Shown here one piece after another: positions 33,729-46,200 of a stretch of 64,000 nucleotides of DNA. How positions within the stretch are numbered: the first letter of the stretch is position 1; each line of letters starts with the position of its first letter. A model generated the notes under the pieces. That model was not told the DNA's origin. It worked only from the letters and a program-made list of their open reading frames with translations, and did not search any database. The translations under genes were made by a program, and so were the position numbers. The DNA is taken from contig JAJNNX010000089.1 in the NCBI GenBank assembly GCA_023159155.1, positions 1-64,000 on the forward strand. The letters are read 5' to 3'. The stretch is from Ustulina deusta (Eukaryota > Ascomycota > Sordariomycetes > Xylariales > Xylariaceae).

Positions 33729-35663
33729 TCACTTCGTCTGATCCACATCCGCCAACTCCCCGCCCTCCTCCACCCCCCAGCTCTCGGGCCCTTCATCCAA
33801 CATCCTGCGCATCACGCGCCCCAATCTCTCCACCCCCTCGACCAGATCCGCCTCATCCTCCCACGCAAAACACAGCCGAATGGCGTCGTCGAAGCGCGCC
33901 GTCTCCCCGTCGCCGGCCACCGCGAACAGCTCCCCATTACCGATCATCAGGGCCTCGTCGGCACGGCATCGGTCCGCGATGGCGCGGGCCGGAGGCCACC
34001 TCCTTCTCCTCCTTCCTCTCCTCCTCGCCTCCGCATCATCATCATCGTCGCCATCGCCATCATCGTTCCGCGGCAGCGTCATCCACACGAAATACCCCCC
34101 GTAGACGCCGGCGTGGCCCCCGACGCCGTCCCCGCCGACGCGGACGCCGAGGGGCGCCAGCACGGCGCGGACGGCGCGCATGAGGAGGGCGTGGCGGCGC
34201 GCGTACGCCGGGAGCAGGACGTGCCGGATGTGTGCGTCGAGGGCGCATTCCTCCTCGTCCGCTTCCGCTTCGCGCTCTCCACCGCGCAGAAGCAGCTCGC
34301 AGACGAAGGTGGCGGCGAGCTGGCTGGCGGCGCCGCCGGAGCGGGTGGAGCCGGTCTGGGCGAGGCCGGCGGCGAAGTCGGCCGTCGAGTACGTCCAGCC
34401 GGTGCGGGTGCCGGGGGCCACGAGCTTGCTGAAGGAGCCGTTGGACACGGCGTGGCCGAAGTGCTTGCCGGCGGGGTCGTGCGGGGAGGGGCCGCGCGCG
34501 ATGTCGAGGTCTGCGAGGCGCGGGAGGAGGGCCGTGTGGAGGGGGGGGAGGAGGGGGAGGTTGCCGGAGGAGGAGGAGGAGGAGGAGGAGGAGGAGGGGG
34601 CGGACTCATCGACGCGCCATTGCAGCATGTCGTAGACGTCGTCGCAGAGGACCAGGGCGTCGTGGGCGCGCGCGAGGGCCACGAGGCCGGCCCGTCGCGC
34701 GAGCGTCATCGTGCGGCCGCTCGGGTTCGAGAAGGCCGGCACGCAGTACACGACGTGGCGGTAGATCTTCCTGTGCGGGCCCGGGTCTTTGTATTTCGGC
34801 CCGATCGCAGGGGTATCATCATCGTCTCCTTCCCCTCCGGTTCCTCTTCTTCTTCCCGGCTGCTTTTCCCGCTGCTGCTTTTGCTGCGTCTCCAACGCGC
34901 GCATCTCGCGCTCCAGGACCGCGACGTCAGGCCCCTCGGCGTCCTCGGGCACGGCGCGCAGCCGGCCGGCGAAGCCCGCGTCCGCGAAGATGGGGCATGC
35001 GAGGAAGTAGCATGGCGCCACGACCCAGACGGCGAGCGTGTGTGCGGGGTCCGTGAATGATTGGAGCAGACATGCCAGGCTCTGTGATGCGCCGCCCGTG
35101 ATCGTTATGCGGTCTGCCTTTTCTGCTTCTCGCACATTCCGGTCCTGGTCCCGACCTTTGTCTTGGTCCTGCGATGATTCATCTCCTTCACCTCGCACTG
35201 CCGAGGCACTAGTAGACGCGGTAGGAATAACACCTCCGTAAAACCGCCCTAGCCAACGTGCCAACGCCTCTCTCAGCGGCTGGTATCCCGGATCGGGGCC
35301 GTACTCGAGACCCGCAACCCAGATACTCGGGTCCGAGAGGGCCGTCTGTGAGGCGGCGCGCAGGGCAGCCGCCGGTAGCAGCGAGGTGGAAGGCCAGCCG
35401 CGGAGAAGGTTGATGCTTTTCTTTTCCTTGTTCATATTTCCTATTAATCCGGTATTTGCGTATGCTATTTTGTCGCCTTTCCCCTTCCCCTCGCCTTCTG
35501 CTGACGTTGATTGCCCGGCTACCATCCTCGCTCGGTTGATTGGTCTAATTGGAGCGGCAGCCGTGTTACCCGTCAATACGATTTGGCGGAGTCTGCCCGG
35601 TACGACACAGGCTGTGACGTTCTGCTTACTCTGGCGCTTAGTACGAATATACGACCGTAACAT
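33729..35663 (-). CDS. PLP-dependent aminotransferase, class I/II (fold type I)
   Basis: Single-exon frame of 644 aa. Family signals run in order: NLLRGWPS (about 85-92), YGPDPGYQPLREALARWL (121-138), ITITGGASQSLACLLQ (187-202), APCYFLACPIF (216-226), PAFSNPSGRTMT (309-320, Asn313), LVLCDDVYDML (338-348; Asp342, Tyr344) and SNGSFSKLVAPGTRTGW (407-423) with the PLP lysine K413. It resembles fungal proteins related to 2-aminoadipate/aromatic aminotransferases and valine-pyruvate-type enzymes; the substrate cannot be assigned. At 644 aa it is longer than the usual 400-500, because of low-complexity inserts (about 150-180 D/Q/R-rich, 257-285, a poly-Ser run near 357-366) and an N-terminal extension. 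The first 50 residues are basic and free of acids, compatible with a mitochondrial presequence; Met47 and Met77 are alternative starts. Confidence 0.85.
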   Translation of the reverse strand: MLRSYIRTKRQSKQNVTACVVPGRLRQIVLTGNTAAAPIRPINRARMVAGQSTSAEGEGKGKGDKIAYANTGLIGNMNKEKKSINLLRGWPSTSLLPAAALRAASQTALSDPSIWVAGLEYGPDPGYQPLREALARWLGRFYGGVIPTASTSASAVRGEGDESSQDQDKGRDQDRNVREAEKADRITITGGASQSLACLLQSFTDPAHTLAVWVVAPCYFLACPIFADAGFAGRLRAVPEDAEGPDVAVLEREMRALETQQKQQREKQPGRRRGTGGEGDDDDTPAIGPKYKDPGPHRKIYRHVVYCVPAFSNPSGRTMTLARRAGLVALARAHDALVLCDDVYDMLQWRVDESAPSSSSSSSSSSGNLPLLPPLHTALLPRLADLDIARGPSPHDPAGKHFGHAVSNGSFSKLVAPGTRTGWTYSTADFAAGLAQTGSTRSGGAASQLAATFVCELLLRGGEREAEADEEECALDAHIRHVLLPAYARRHALLMRAVRAVLAPLGVRVGGDGVGGHAGVYGGYFVWMTLPRNDDGDGDDDDDAEARRRGRRRRRWPPARAIADRCRADEALMIGNGELFAVAGDGETARFDDAIRLCFAWEDEADLVEGVERLGRVMRRMLDEGPESWGVEEGGELADVDQTK

Positions 35664-36040
35664 TGCATTCGCATGAATGCGAGGGGCTTAATCGTGTTTA
35701 CGAGGAACCTATTTGTACTAATGCATGGTACCATATATGTGGAGACTCAACGTTAAATTGACTACCAGATCATAGGAAACAAGTGAAGGGATTGGTGCTA
35801 GAAAACTCTCAACTACCTAGTACCTGGGTTGGGTAAGACCGCGGTTTTGAAGGCATTATGATAATGCAAAAAATGAGACATGTTGCTTGATATATACGGT
35901 GATCTGCAATTTTTTTTTTTCAAAGGATCATTCTTGCTCAATGGGTATAATGCGGAGCCGACTATGCTCATAGTTTGCGAGTTAGCTTTAAAGTCATCAC
36001 TCCATCATCTCATCTAAGAACTGCTACGCTGTTCCTTCAT
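35664..36040. promoter_or_regulatory. Intergenic region upstream of the aminotransferase
   Basis: Lies between the 5' end of the aminotransferase and the 3' end of the GH125 gene, both minus strand. A/T-rich near 35900. No further gene seen. Confidence 0.45.
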
Positions 36041-38070
36041 TCATATGCTTGAAACATCATACGGCGTCGAGTCGGCAAATATCAAGTGCGGTTTACGCTT
36101 TGCAATATCAAGGATCGTCGAAGCGAAGACACCGTTGGCCCCTGTAAAAATGTCAGCAAAATTCAAACCTACCAATAAATTCTTGTCGACTCTAGTTTTC
36201 GCAACTTACAGGCGAACCAACTCCCTATATTTCCGCGTTAGCTCTGTAAATATAGACTATACATTAGAGACCGCTCTACTCACTGGTATAGGCACTCAGC
36301 CTGTTTACGTCCACACTTTCGTGAATTAAGCCGAGCTTGCTAGAACGCAAAACAAGGTCAATGCATTCCGCTATCTCCTCGTCATTATCTGACGTCCGAG
36401 CTTGGACGAGAAGACTCATGGGCCATGCGTTCATGAGGCCAATATGAGGCCCTACAACCGCGTTAGTCTTGAAGATGGTATTTGATCGGTAATTAGTTGA
36501 TTTACCTCCGATACCATGGAAATCCCTGCCTTTGAGGTAGTAGGGGTTAGAAGACTTTGAGAGTAGCATTCGTCTGGTGTTCTGATAAGTCTCGTCGCTC
36601 ACATCCACGAAGCCCATGAGTGGTAGCGCTAGAAGAGACGGGTAATTCGCGTCATCCATGAGGATAGATGACCCATAACCGTCTACTTCATAGGCGAAGA
36701 CTTTGCCAAACTGACGGTGTTCAACAACACCATGCTCCCAAATCCCCTTTGTAATCTTCTGGCTCCACTCCGCCACGGTTTGCGCCAGTGCATCCTTGCC
36801 GACGTCTTCAAGTATCTTTGCCGCTCGTTTCAATTCCATGGCCATTTGAGCATTAGCGGGTATGAAGAAGCCCAGGATCGTGGCATCATCGCTTGGCCTG
36901 AATGCCGAGCGTACTAATCCGGTACCAGCGTTCAAGGGGTTGCCCACACCGTTAAGGTTCAGCGTCTCTGTACCTACATTGGTAATTCGGCTGAAAGTAT
37001 ACTGGTTCCTACGGAATCGACCGGTTTCTGGGTCAAAAGTTGGCTGTGCCTGCTCCGCCAGCACATTCAATAGCGTCTTCAATGCTTGATACCATCGTGG
37101 GGTAAGGAATTCTTTGGAGCCAGTGTGTTCGTTGAAGTCATTGCCCAGAGCTAGAAAGTGGGCAAGAGAGTCCAACTCGTATTTGCACTCGAAAACGGAG
37201 GACGGATCGTATGCAGGATGTACAATATCGTCCTGTCCGTTGCTCGTGATGGGCAAATTGCTGATGGGCGGAGGTTGAAAGGCGTTACAATATGGCGATT
37301 CGATAACAAACTCGGATTGGGTATTGATGGCGCCGAGGATCAGCTGGTAGATCTTCGGGTCCTTCTTCGCGAGGGCCTGGTAGGGCGACAATTGATTCGT
37401 CGAGTCTCGAAGCCATTCGGCAATGATGTCGCCTGGGAAAGAGGATCAGCAAGGGAACACAGGGTGCGGCCATCAGATGCGTCCAGCGAAGAAGCATTAC
37501 CGGTAATGATAAACGATTGTGGCCCTTCCCACTGTCCCTCATCGGATGTCCCCGTATTGTCGACCGACCCGCTCGTATGGAACTTGACAGTCGTATCTGT
37601 GGTAGACTACGCCGGCAAAACTAGGTCAGTTGCTGACGGAACCACAGACGAGTACGGGCGAGGACTAACCGGGAATGTATTCTCGAACAATCGCGCAAGG
37701 TCGGGGTCCTTCATGCGAGAAACCACGTCGTCGATGACCTTCTCGATGGCATCTGAGTGAAAGGTGCGACATTTGGGGTGCGGCCGCTGATAGGGCAACT
37801 CGAGGGGGCCTTCGCTCAGAGGACGGCTACGACAAGTAGTGGACACGTCAACTAGAAGGTCCTGTGGCAAGCCATTCGCCGACTGTGGAACACAACTCAC
37901 TGGACATATGCGGAGTACTGTGTGTAGTCCGGACAGGCCTCTTCGTAGCGGGTAGTGTCGCCATCCAACGCAATCTGTTCCTGTCCGTAGCGGGCAGGAT
38001 CCGCGGCATAAGCGCGTGGCCCGAACGAGGCCGCTAGCAACAGCAGCGCGTGAAGTACAGGTGCTGCCAT
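36041..38070 (-). CDS. Secreted GH125 exo-alpha-1,6-mannosidase
   Basis: Six exons: 38070-37901, 37826-37670, 37606-37501, 37432-36284, 36224-36210, 36141-36041; 1698 nt, 565 aa, all in frame. Residues 1-22 (MAAPVLHALLLLAASFGPRAYA) form a signal peptide, so the enzyme enters the secretory pathway. GH125 signatures: ACPDYTQYS, GPLELPYQRPHPKCRTF, QSFIITGDIIAEWLRDSTNQ (about 138-157), LGAINTQSEFVIESPYCNAF, FRPSDDATILGFFIPANAQM, VFAYEVDGYGSSILMDDANY, GIGG, VVGPHIGLMNAWPMSLLVQA and LGLIHESVDVNR. Family enzymes trim alpha-1,6-linked mannose from the ends of glycans. The fifth exon is only 15 bases and supplies SWFA before WANGVF, a conserved stretch that would be lost if it were skipped. It is divergent from PanC. 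Confidence 0.92.
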
Positions 38071-38805
38071 CGTCGAGAGTGCTATACCGACAGTGTCCAG
38101 GGGAGAAGACGAAGATATCACGAAGGACCGGTGCAATGTGTCGACATGGGGCGCATCGATCCAGCTGCATCTAATATTGATCTCTTATTCGACGTACGCT
38201 CCATGCAGTAGACCCATTCGGACAGCAAGTCAGGCCGGCATTGAAAAGGCCACGGAGCGTTGCCAGTCTCAGTCCGGGGGTGAACATGGATTGGTGTATC
38301 TCGAAGAGGTATGCCAATACTGAGGTGCGATTATTGATTATACCCAAGTAGGTATTTATAGCTAAATTGGCGGAGGTGGAGTAGGTAGAGCCTCTGACCG
38401 CCATGGTGGTGGAGCTCCTAGCGCTCTGGAACACCTGTGGAACACTGGTGGAACGCTGGTTTCTGCCTCGGTGATTGGGTCCTACAAGATGAACGTTACA
38501 GTGGAGATTTACACTAGACTCACTGGAGGCGAGGAACTGGACCCTGAGAATGACGTCGCAGTAGTTCAGCCATGGTCTGTGCTTCTAGACTTTGCTAGCG
38601 CCATTCTTTATCAATCGGACTGATCCACCACCAAAATCATTCATCCTCAAATGTCCGCAGCAGAAAGCATCATGACTTCTGCTCGCTTCCCTTTTTTAAC
38701 CCGCCATTGAGTCCCCACGATGGCTCCCGCTGGGCCAAAAAATACCTCATTTTGTTTATCCGTGAAAACCATATGCCCCTGGAGGCTTTCGCGAGCGCTG
38801 CGACC
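38071..38805. promoter_or_regulatory. Divergent promoter region, GH125 / pantoate ligase
   Basis: 735 bases between the two outward-facing starts. Near 38400-38465 the half-motif ctggtggaacgctgg/ctgtggaacactggtgg repeats as a short imperfect tandem (about 38430-38462). No assigned operator. Confidence 0.45.
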
Positions 38806-39924
38806 ATGATTTCCCTTCCCATCCGTCGCCTCGCAGCGTCGCGTGCCTGGAGCTGCCCTCTCTCGCGCACGATAGCCTCGGCGAGACGACAGGCCCGCGA
38901 AACCATCCCCTCGAGCCCAATCAAAGTCCTCAGGACCGTGGACGCCGTGCGGAAGTGGCGGAAGCCACAGGTCCTCGACCACCGGATCGTCGGTCTCGTT
39001 CCGACCATGGGCGCCCTGCACGACGGCCACCTCTCCCTCATCCGCGCTGCCGCTCGCGAGTCGCACCACGTCGTCGTCAGCGTATACGTCAACCCGGCAC
39101 AGTTCGGAATCAAAGAGGATCTCGCGTCTTACCCGGTGACATGGGACAATGACTGCAAGATCCTCGCCGACTTGGACCGAGAGCTGGCGGACGACGGCGG
39201 GAACTTAGGCCGCATCAGCGCCGTCTTCGCGCCTACCACCAGCGAGATGTACCCTTCCGGATTCCCCGGCCAAGAGGTCGATTCGAAAGGCAGTTTCGTC
39301 GTCATGACCCCCATCAGCGAGCTGCTCGAGGGCCGTACACGTCCGACTTTCTTCCGTGGGGTCGCCACCGTCTGCATGAAGCTCTTCAATATCGTGCAGC
39401 CCGAGAAGGTGTATTTCGGCCAGAAGGACGTGCAACAAACCGTTGTCATCCGTAACATGGTCAGGGATTTCATGCTCCCGATAGACGTCGTCGTCGGCCA
39501 GACGTGCAGAGAACCAGACGGTCTTGCATTGAGCTCACGGAACGTCTACCTCGGCGAGCGGCGCCGCAAGGTCGCAACAGTACTGAACCGTGCTCTTAGA
39601 GCTGCCGAAGAGCAGTATCTGGATGGCGTCTTGGACCGGGAAACTATCCTCAAAGCCGCCAACGCCGTGACTACAGACACATCGAACGAGCAGATGGCTC
39701 TAGATCCCCAGCAGCGGGTCAAGTACGAGGTCGACTACATCTCCCTCGCCGATCCTTCTACTATGGGGGAGGTGGCTGAAGTCGACCCCAAAGTAGGTGG
39801 CATACTGAGCGGTGCTGTAAAAATGCTTCCCGTGGAGTCACCGCAGCCCGGAGAGGATCTCGGTCACAGCGGTGGCCCTGCCGTCCGATTAATTGACAAC
39901 ATTGTTTTAAAGCCGTCGGCGTGA
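38806..39924 (+). CDS. Pantoate-beta-alanine ligase (pantothenate synthetase)
   Basis: Intronless, 372 aa from the ATG at 38806 (good context cgaccATGa); an in-frame ATG at 38773 would add 11 residues. The PanC core follows an N-terminal extension rich in Arg/Ala/Ser (MISLPIRRLAASRAW...), which looks like a mitochondrial presequence. Motifs: VGLVPTMGALHDGHLSLIRA with the HxGH nucleotide site, VSVYVNPAQFG, FFRGVATVCMKLFNIVQPEK, VYFGQKDVQQ (KMSKS-like position), EPDGLALSSRNVYL, and YEVDYISLADP near the C-terminus. It condenses pantoate with beta-alanine using ATP to give pantothenate, the last step of vitamin B5 synthesis and the feed into coenzyme A. Yeast equivalent: PAN6. Confidence 0.95.
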   Translation: MISLPIRRLAASRAWSCPLSRTIASARRQARETIPSSPIKVLRTVDAVRKWRKPQVLDHRIVGLVPTMGALHDGHLSLIRAAARESHHVVVSVYVNPAQFGIKEDLASYPVTWDNDCKILADLDRELADDGGNLGRISAVFAPTTSEMYPSGFPGQEVDSKGSFVVMTPISELLEGRTRPTFFRGVATVCMKLFNIVQPEKVYFGQKDVQQTVVIRNMVRDFMLPIDVVVGQTCREPDGLALSSRNVYLGERRRKVATVLNRALRAAEEQYLDGVLDRETILKAANAVTTDTSNEQMALDPQQRVKYEVDYISLADPSTMGEVAEVDPKVGGILSGAVKMLPVESPQPGEDLGHSGGPAVRLIDNIVLKPSA

Positions 39925-40274
39925 GGGCACCTGTCTGCAAATATATGTATATACTGTATTCTGGATTCGGTTTAGAAAAGAAGCTGCGATTAATGACAGC
40001 CTAGAATAGAAAATACATCTCTCTTGGGTTTATCTCACCGAAGAATGCATGAATTTCGTCTCTGTCTCATCGACGTTTCCAATCGAGCCTTTGGGCGCCA
40101 GCTAGGATGAAACCGGAGTCAACGCCACTCGACTCTAGCCTTCTTATTTCCCTGCCACACATGATTTGTTCCCTGCACCAATACTAATCAGTACTTAATA
40201 TGCTGCCCAGGATATACAGCGTGGTCAATTGTTCCTCGGCAACGAATGTTCCAGCGTCCAATTCTACATCCAAA
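39925..40274. other. Convergent intergenic region
   Basis: Space between the 3' ends of the PanC gene (plus) and the NO VEIN-like gene (minus). Nothing else recognised. Confidence 0.5.
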
Positions 40275-43200
40275 TCAACCCATTCCATTTGATTCGTCGC
40301 CCGTGTCAGCTTTCGGAATCACCTCCCAATCTCCCCGCGTGAACTGCAGCATGCCCCGACTTTCCAAGGCCTTGGGGTCGACGTAAATTTCATGTTTCAT
40401 GAAATCCGTGCCGACATAGTACACACGGAATATGACATATATCGCCTCGTGACCCTCCTCGTCCTTACCTTCTCTCGCCAAGTCGCACATCTGTATTCAT
40501 CCCACAGGGTCAGCAGGATGATACCAGTCAAATAGAAGATTGCTAGCAGTGATTACCCTCGTATATTCCCCATTGCCCATCAAGAATGGCAAGCCGCATT
40601 CTCCCGTTGTTGTCTTCACGTCTATGTAATACCTCAGTTTTCGCCCGCTCCATGTCCTCTTATCGAGATAACCGTGGTCGACGAGAGCCGCCGTCAATAT
40701 GCTGTCCAAATCAGCGTAGACGACTGCAATGATAGAAGTTAGTTATTATCACCTTTTGTGTCTCAGAGGCACGGGAAACTTCGCCGGCAAGATTTTGGCA
40801 CGAAGAAACGCGGTGTGGTTCTAAAACGGCCAGAAATCCAAAAGGAGAAAGGCTTAAAAAAATATAACCCGGAGCTACTTACTGTCGGTTATCTCTGGAC
40901 CATCCCATGGCTCCATATCATGGTAGTCCGGGTGCCCGGCGACGTATTTCCTCAGCGCGCTCTTCCAGACGTTACGGGGGAGATGTGGAAGTAAGGTCGA
41001 CAGAAGCTCGAATGCCTTGGTAAAGGAGTCAGTATCATGGCTTGAAGTTCGTATTCGGCAGAATACTCACATATAATTCTCCAGCAGCATAGATCTTGTC
41101 TTGATAATTTTCATCTCCCGGACTGAGAAAGTGCTTCAAATTATCATCCTTAGTGCCATATTCTACTTCAATAAGCGCCGCCTCTATCGCTGACATTTTG
41201 AAGACTCCTGTATGCTGAAGGCTCGAGGCTCGTGCTGCTTTGATAACCTTGTCAAGAAATGCCTCATAGTTTGGAGTGTTTGGTGTGCTAGTATCCTCTG
41301 GGCTTTGAGGGGTGCTTGGTCGTGAGGGTGTGGTCTTTCCTGAGTGTAATACTAGCGATGCTTGAGTTGGTTGTGGGGTTTGCGGTGACGGGAGATTGGA
41401 GCCACTCAGCTGGGGAGATGTAGCACGTTCAGCTGTTTCATGACACAAGCCAGAAGACAAATTTTCATCATTCTGTGGTTGGCCAGCTGGGCTAGGACAT
41501 GAAAAGACGGATGATGCTATAGTTCCTGCCCCTACGGTATCATTGTCGCCAGATGTTACCGTGCTTTTCTCTTCAAAGACCGAGAGGTTGCTTCTGGTTT
41601 GCTGAACCACGGCTTTGATGGGTGAACCTTGTGACAGGACGTCGGTGTTGACATCGTCCGTTGGGAAGTCTAACTCAACAATCCCTTCTCTATCCAGGAG
41701 CCGCCCAGAAATAGTAGGCTCAGAATTTAAGACATTTGTGATCAGTCGTTTTGCTACCTCAGTCTCTGTCTTGTCTATTTTGAGAAGTCTCTCGCCCATT
41801 AACCACTCAAACAAGGCATGCGGCAGGTTGCAGAGGAAGCAAAGGTCTTGACGGGACACGTCATTCGGAACGTAGATTTTCAAGGCATCATTCGTGTAGT
41901 CAAAGTGGAGCTCGGCCTCAGGGTGATCTAGCTTGAGTAGGCAGCCATCCTCGACAAGACGTAATTCAGATTTAATGAGTGGCGTTTCAAAAACCTTGGA
42001 TGTCTTCAGGAGTCGGTAAAGTGACCTGATATCTTGCGTCCTCGGACTACCGAAATGAGTCGCGATTCTATTTGTGCGTTAGTGTTCGTTACATAGTCTG
42101 ATCTCTAAGAGGGGGGAGGGGGCTAACCGGCATAATGCGTAGGCCTTTGATTTTATATCACGTCGTGATTCTTGGGGTGATTCAGCACTTCTCAATAGCT
42201 CCGTAACTTCGGTAACCTTGGCAGAAAGAAGACGCTCTTCCAAACCAGTCCATTGAAGAAAGGGTTGAAGACTATGAACTTCGTTGAGGGTAAAGTCTAA
42301 CATTTTGGACACGCTGCAGAATTTCTCCTTGAGTGGCTTTTGATCGATTATTGTAAATTCAAACGAAACAGCAGATAGCAACTGCACGGGACCGCCAGGG
42401 AATTTGACTGGAAACACTCGGCTCTCCAAGATCGGCCGTGGATCAGGTTTTCTCTGGGCAGAAAGAAGAAGCGAGTTGAACTGCCAAAGTACGCGTTTCA
42501 TCTCAGGAATAGTCGTGGAATTAGACGCGCCGTTTATCCTAAGCACCTCGTAGGCCGTATCTACAGTCATTTTCAACGCTGGAACCCCTAATATGACGAC
42601 GAGGAGAGCCTCCACATCGCCGTAATAATGGCTCAGGTCGATCTTGTCTGGCACATTGATATCGCTTGACCACACACACTCATCTGATGTATGCCATCCT
42701 TGTTCAGCGAAAATAAGAGCAGAGGTTCGAAAGACGTTCCTATACTCAAGTTAGGAACAAACACCCATTGATGTGGGCCGACGGAAATCAAGTCGGTTAG
42801 AGATTGTATCGGAAGCACGTGAGCATATGCTTCGAGTTTTGGAATGCTCGGCCAACACCCCGCTCATTCACACCACCATGAATTAGCATTTGTGAGGTTG
42901 GAAGCGGACTTACCTGACGGCGAGTTTATCACTTATGGGAGCCGCTGGTAATATATCAACCAGCCGCCTATACATTTCGTGTATAAGGTTGCCATCTGGC
43001 TCTGCATCTTGCTTTTGCAAAAGCAACTCCTTGATTATATCATCGGAAGACAAGTCTGAAACCCCAACGATGTCTCGCATGAAAGGCATAATAGTACTCA
43101 TCAGGATTTTCTCTTTGAATACACCCATGTAATGGGATCGAAGTCCAGAAAGAGATTTCATTTGCACAGGGCAATCCCAGCGACAGTTATCAATCTCTTT

Positions 43201-46200
43201 CCATCGCTTCCCTACATTCCCTGCTACGGGGAGTAAAATCAGAGGCCACTCCGAGTTCTCAAACATACATCTAAGGGGCTTCAAGTTAACGTTACGTTTT
43301 TCATCGTATGATTAAGCACTAACCGAATATAATTCAGTCTCCCTTCTTCCATAGCCGTACCATTGATCTCTTCATAGAGTAATTCATACAAGCCGAACGC
43401 TTGCGCCGGTACATTTTCGCCGTACTCTCCGTTGTGGTCAGCCCTTGCAATGGTTTCAAGTATATCCAAATAGAATATCTCGCTTTTCGAATCGTCCACA
43501 CTAAAATTATCGCATAAAAATCTCCAGGCAGACAAGTCATTTGGCGCCATCGTGTTCGAAAAATCAAGGAACGGGAAGGACTTGATATCGTCCAGAAATT
43601 CGGAACAACTTGCGACGAGATCGGGAAGAGGTAGATATGTACACGACAGTTCCACGAACTCGCCCCAGCATGGTACAGGCGTGTCGGCAATCTCAGCTGC
43701 AAGGGATGGACATTGCTGTATGCCCCGACTGATTTCAGGCCAATGATAGTGGAGAACACCAAGGAGTTCGTCCTTCTTGTAATCCATGATATAGCGAAAG
43801 ATGGGTGTAAGCACGTTGTCGTCGATAAGTCTTAAGCGTGTGCGAATTCCAAGGGTAGTTTGGAGCCAGCCAACCCAGGCATGTTCTCCCCGCCATTGAG
43901 CGCCAGAAGAATAACAAGGTGCCAAGAAGTCTACTCCAAAGCCGCCTGAAGAAGCTGCTGGAATTGGAAGTGTTTTTGTGCCATATAGATAGGTGTTGTT
44001 GAAGTAATAGACATCGTGAGACACTGGCCTTCTCAGAGCTGAGCCTTCCGTGAAAACCGCAATGCGCGCGTAACTATCAGTATCTAGAGTATTTCTATCG
44101 TGAGTAAGATAGAGAAACTTCAAATGTTCAAGCGATATATCTTTCGTTAGACCAATCTCGTCTGGGGATGGATTTGGACGGCTGCACGCAGGATACTTAT
44201 CAAAAATAAGTTTTCGTATATGTGAGAGTGAGGGTTCTTTCGCTCCAAGATGCCTAAAAAGAGAAGCCCTCGCAACGTTTTGGGTCGCAGACGGGCTGAT
44301 AAATGTCAAAGGCAGGTCCTGCGGAATCGCGACGCCATTCGTGCTTGCGAAAGATAGCGGATTCACCACAGAGGAGGCTTTTATCCATGTGCCGTTTACC
44401 AGGGGAATCAATCCCATCTCTCGGACACTTCTCGAGCACTCTTCCCATTCCTTTTCGAGCAGAAAACTCAGGAACTTTGCTGCAGCTGTGTGCCATTGGT
44501 CGCTTGTTGCAGCCGACTTCATTTGCGAATTCTGCTCTGTGAGATCAAGTGAGACTCTAGTGAGAATATCAGCCATGGACAAGAATGTTAAACCATATTC
44601 CGTCAACAAATCCAAGTCTAATTCGCTGTAGCCCGCTGATAGTAGCATTACGGGAAATGGAACTTCGAAAATCGGATTCTTCTCATTGTCCATCGCTTGA
44701 AGCGGGAGCCTTTTAAAGCGTTCGATCTCGTATAGGAATATTCCGTTTGCGTGGCGCATCAGTTGTGTAGCTTTAGTCTTGCTCTTGATCCGGTCGTATA
44801 GCAACTTCCAGTAGCCTTCCCATGGATGATCGTTTTTCTGGGGTAAGTACCTCATCCACTTATATCGCAGGTCTTCGTTTTCACCAAGCTGTTGGATTGC
44901 CTCACCAAAGCTTATTGCGATCCAATCCAGGAGGTTCTGGTTCTTGCTTGATTTGCTGTCGATATCTTGGGAATTATTAGTTGTCACGAAATTGGCTTGG
45001 ATCAAGAACTAAGAATGTCAGCCAGATTACTAGTGAAGTATTGAGTCTCCAACTTACTTTGAAGCCCATATTTCCAATCGCTGAGAATGCGAATACCTGT
45101 TGACTGCTAGTGACCGGTTGCGATTTAGTTTTATCTAGTGGGAATGCAAGGACAACCTCAGACCAAGATCGTTTTGGTTCTCCGCCGGTTTTAGGGCTTC
45201 CCCGGTTCTCATGCGGTATAATATGAGACACAAGGTATTTGGTGACGTGATAATTGTTGGACTTCTTCTGCAAGCCGTCTTGTTCTTTGGTCACCACCAT
45301 GAGATGTTTGGTATCCTGCCGGATCGAGTATTTTTGGGATGAAATTATCCGATCTCTATCGGATACGTAGACGAGGTTGATACGCCGTACGTTCCGTAGA
45401 AACAACAGATGGGTCGCTTGTATCTCTTCGAAATGTTGCATAATTGAGTTGTTCGTTCCACGGGTTGTTTGGGGATGAAGAAATAACTTGATCCTTGTAA
45501 TCCCGGTCGGTGGGCCATCTTGGCAATCTTCCCACGTCGGTGAAATCATGCCCATTCCTGGCTGTCCAGGTTTGTGGTTGAAGGAGAAAGAATAGCTCCC
45601 AGATTGTATGTGCACTTTGTACGCAACTGTGAAGACTGACTTAAACCCGATTCCTTCTTCACTGAAATATGGCCCACTGCCGACTCTGGAGCTCTGACCA
45701 ACGTTGCAGAGGGCAGTAAGATTCTCTGGCGTGATTCCATCCTCGTTGCAGTCGATAGTGACATAAGAGGGAGCAATCTTGAAAGTCACAGATGGCACAT
45801 CATGACGAGATCGAGCTTTTGTGAAATCATTGTCATCAGCGTTTCGTAGCAGATCGAAGACAAAACGGCCGAAGCGACTACTACCACTTTCGAGATTCCT
45901 CACCAGGCTGGGGCGTTTCTGTTAGCTTGTATGAGAAGACGGAGGAAGACGGCGCCGTACCCTTTGACCGCCCTGCTGACCTCGCCCTGTCTGATCAATG
46001 AGTTTTCCACCTTCTCTCTGATATCCGGGCTCATTCTCTTGACTGAAAACTGAACATCAGCGACGGTGCTCCCAATAATGCGATGTAGATAATATGAAAT
46101 GACAAACCATCGCCGACGCATGCTTGCTCAACACGGTTTGGGGCGCTGGGTACTTACAGACATGTTCATCAAGATATCCATGGCCCTGTGTGATGCCTTC

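Noticed and set aside
33663..35060. 465-codon plus-strand open frame opposite the aminotransferase
   Set aside because: Low-complexity Arg/Gly/Val/Glu translation caused by high GC and third-position bias of the real minus-strand gene; no family similarity, and the poly-C run lies in its start.
37607..38170. 187-codon minus frame across the GH125 5' exons
   Set aside because: It contains part of exon 2 in frame but reads through introns; the spliced model explains the conserved motifs better.
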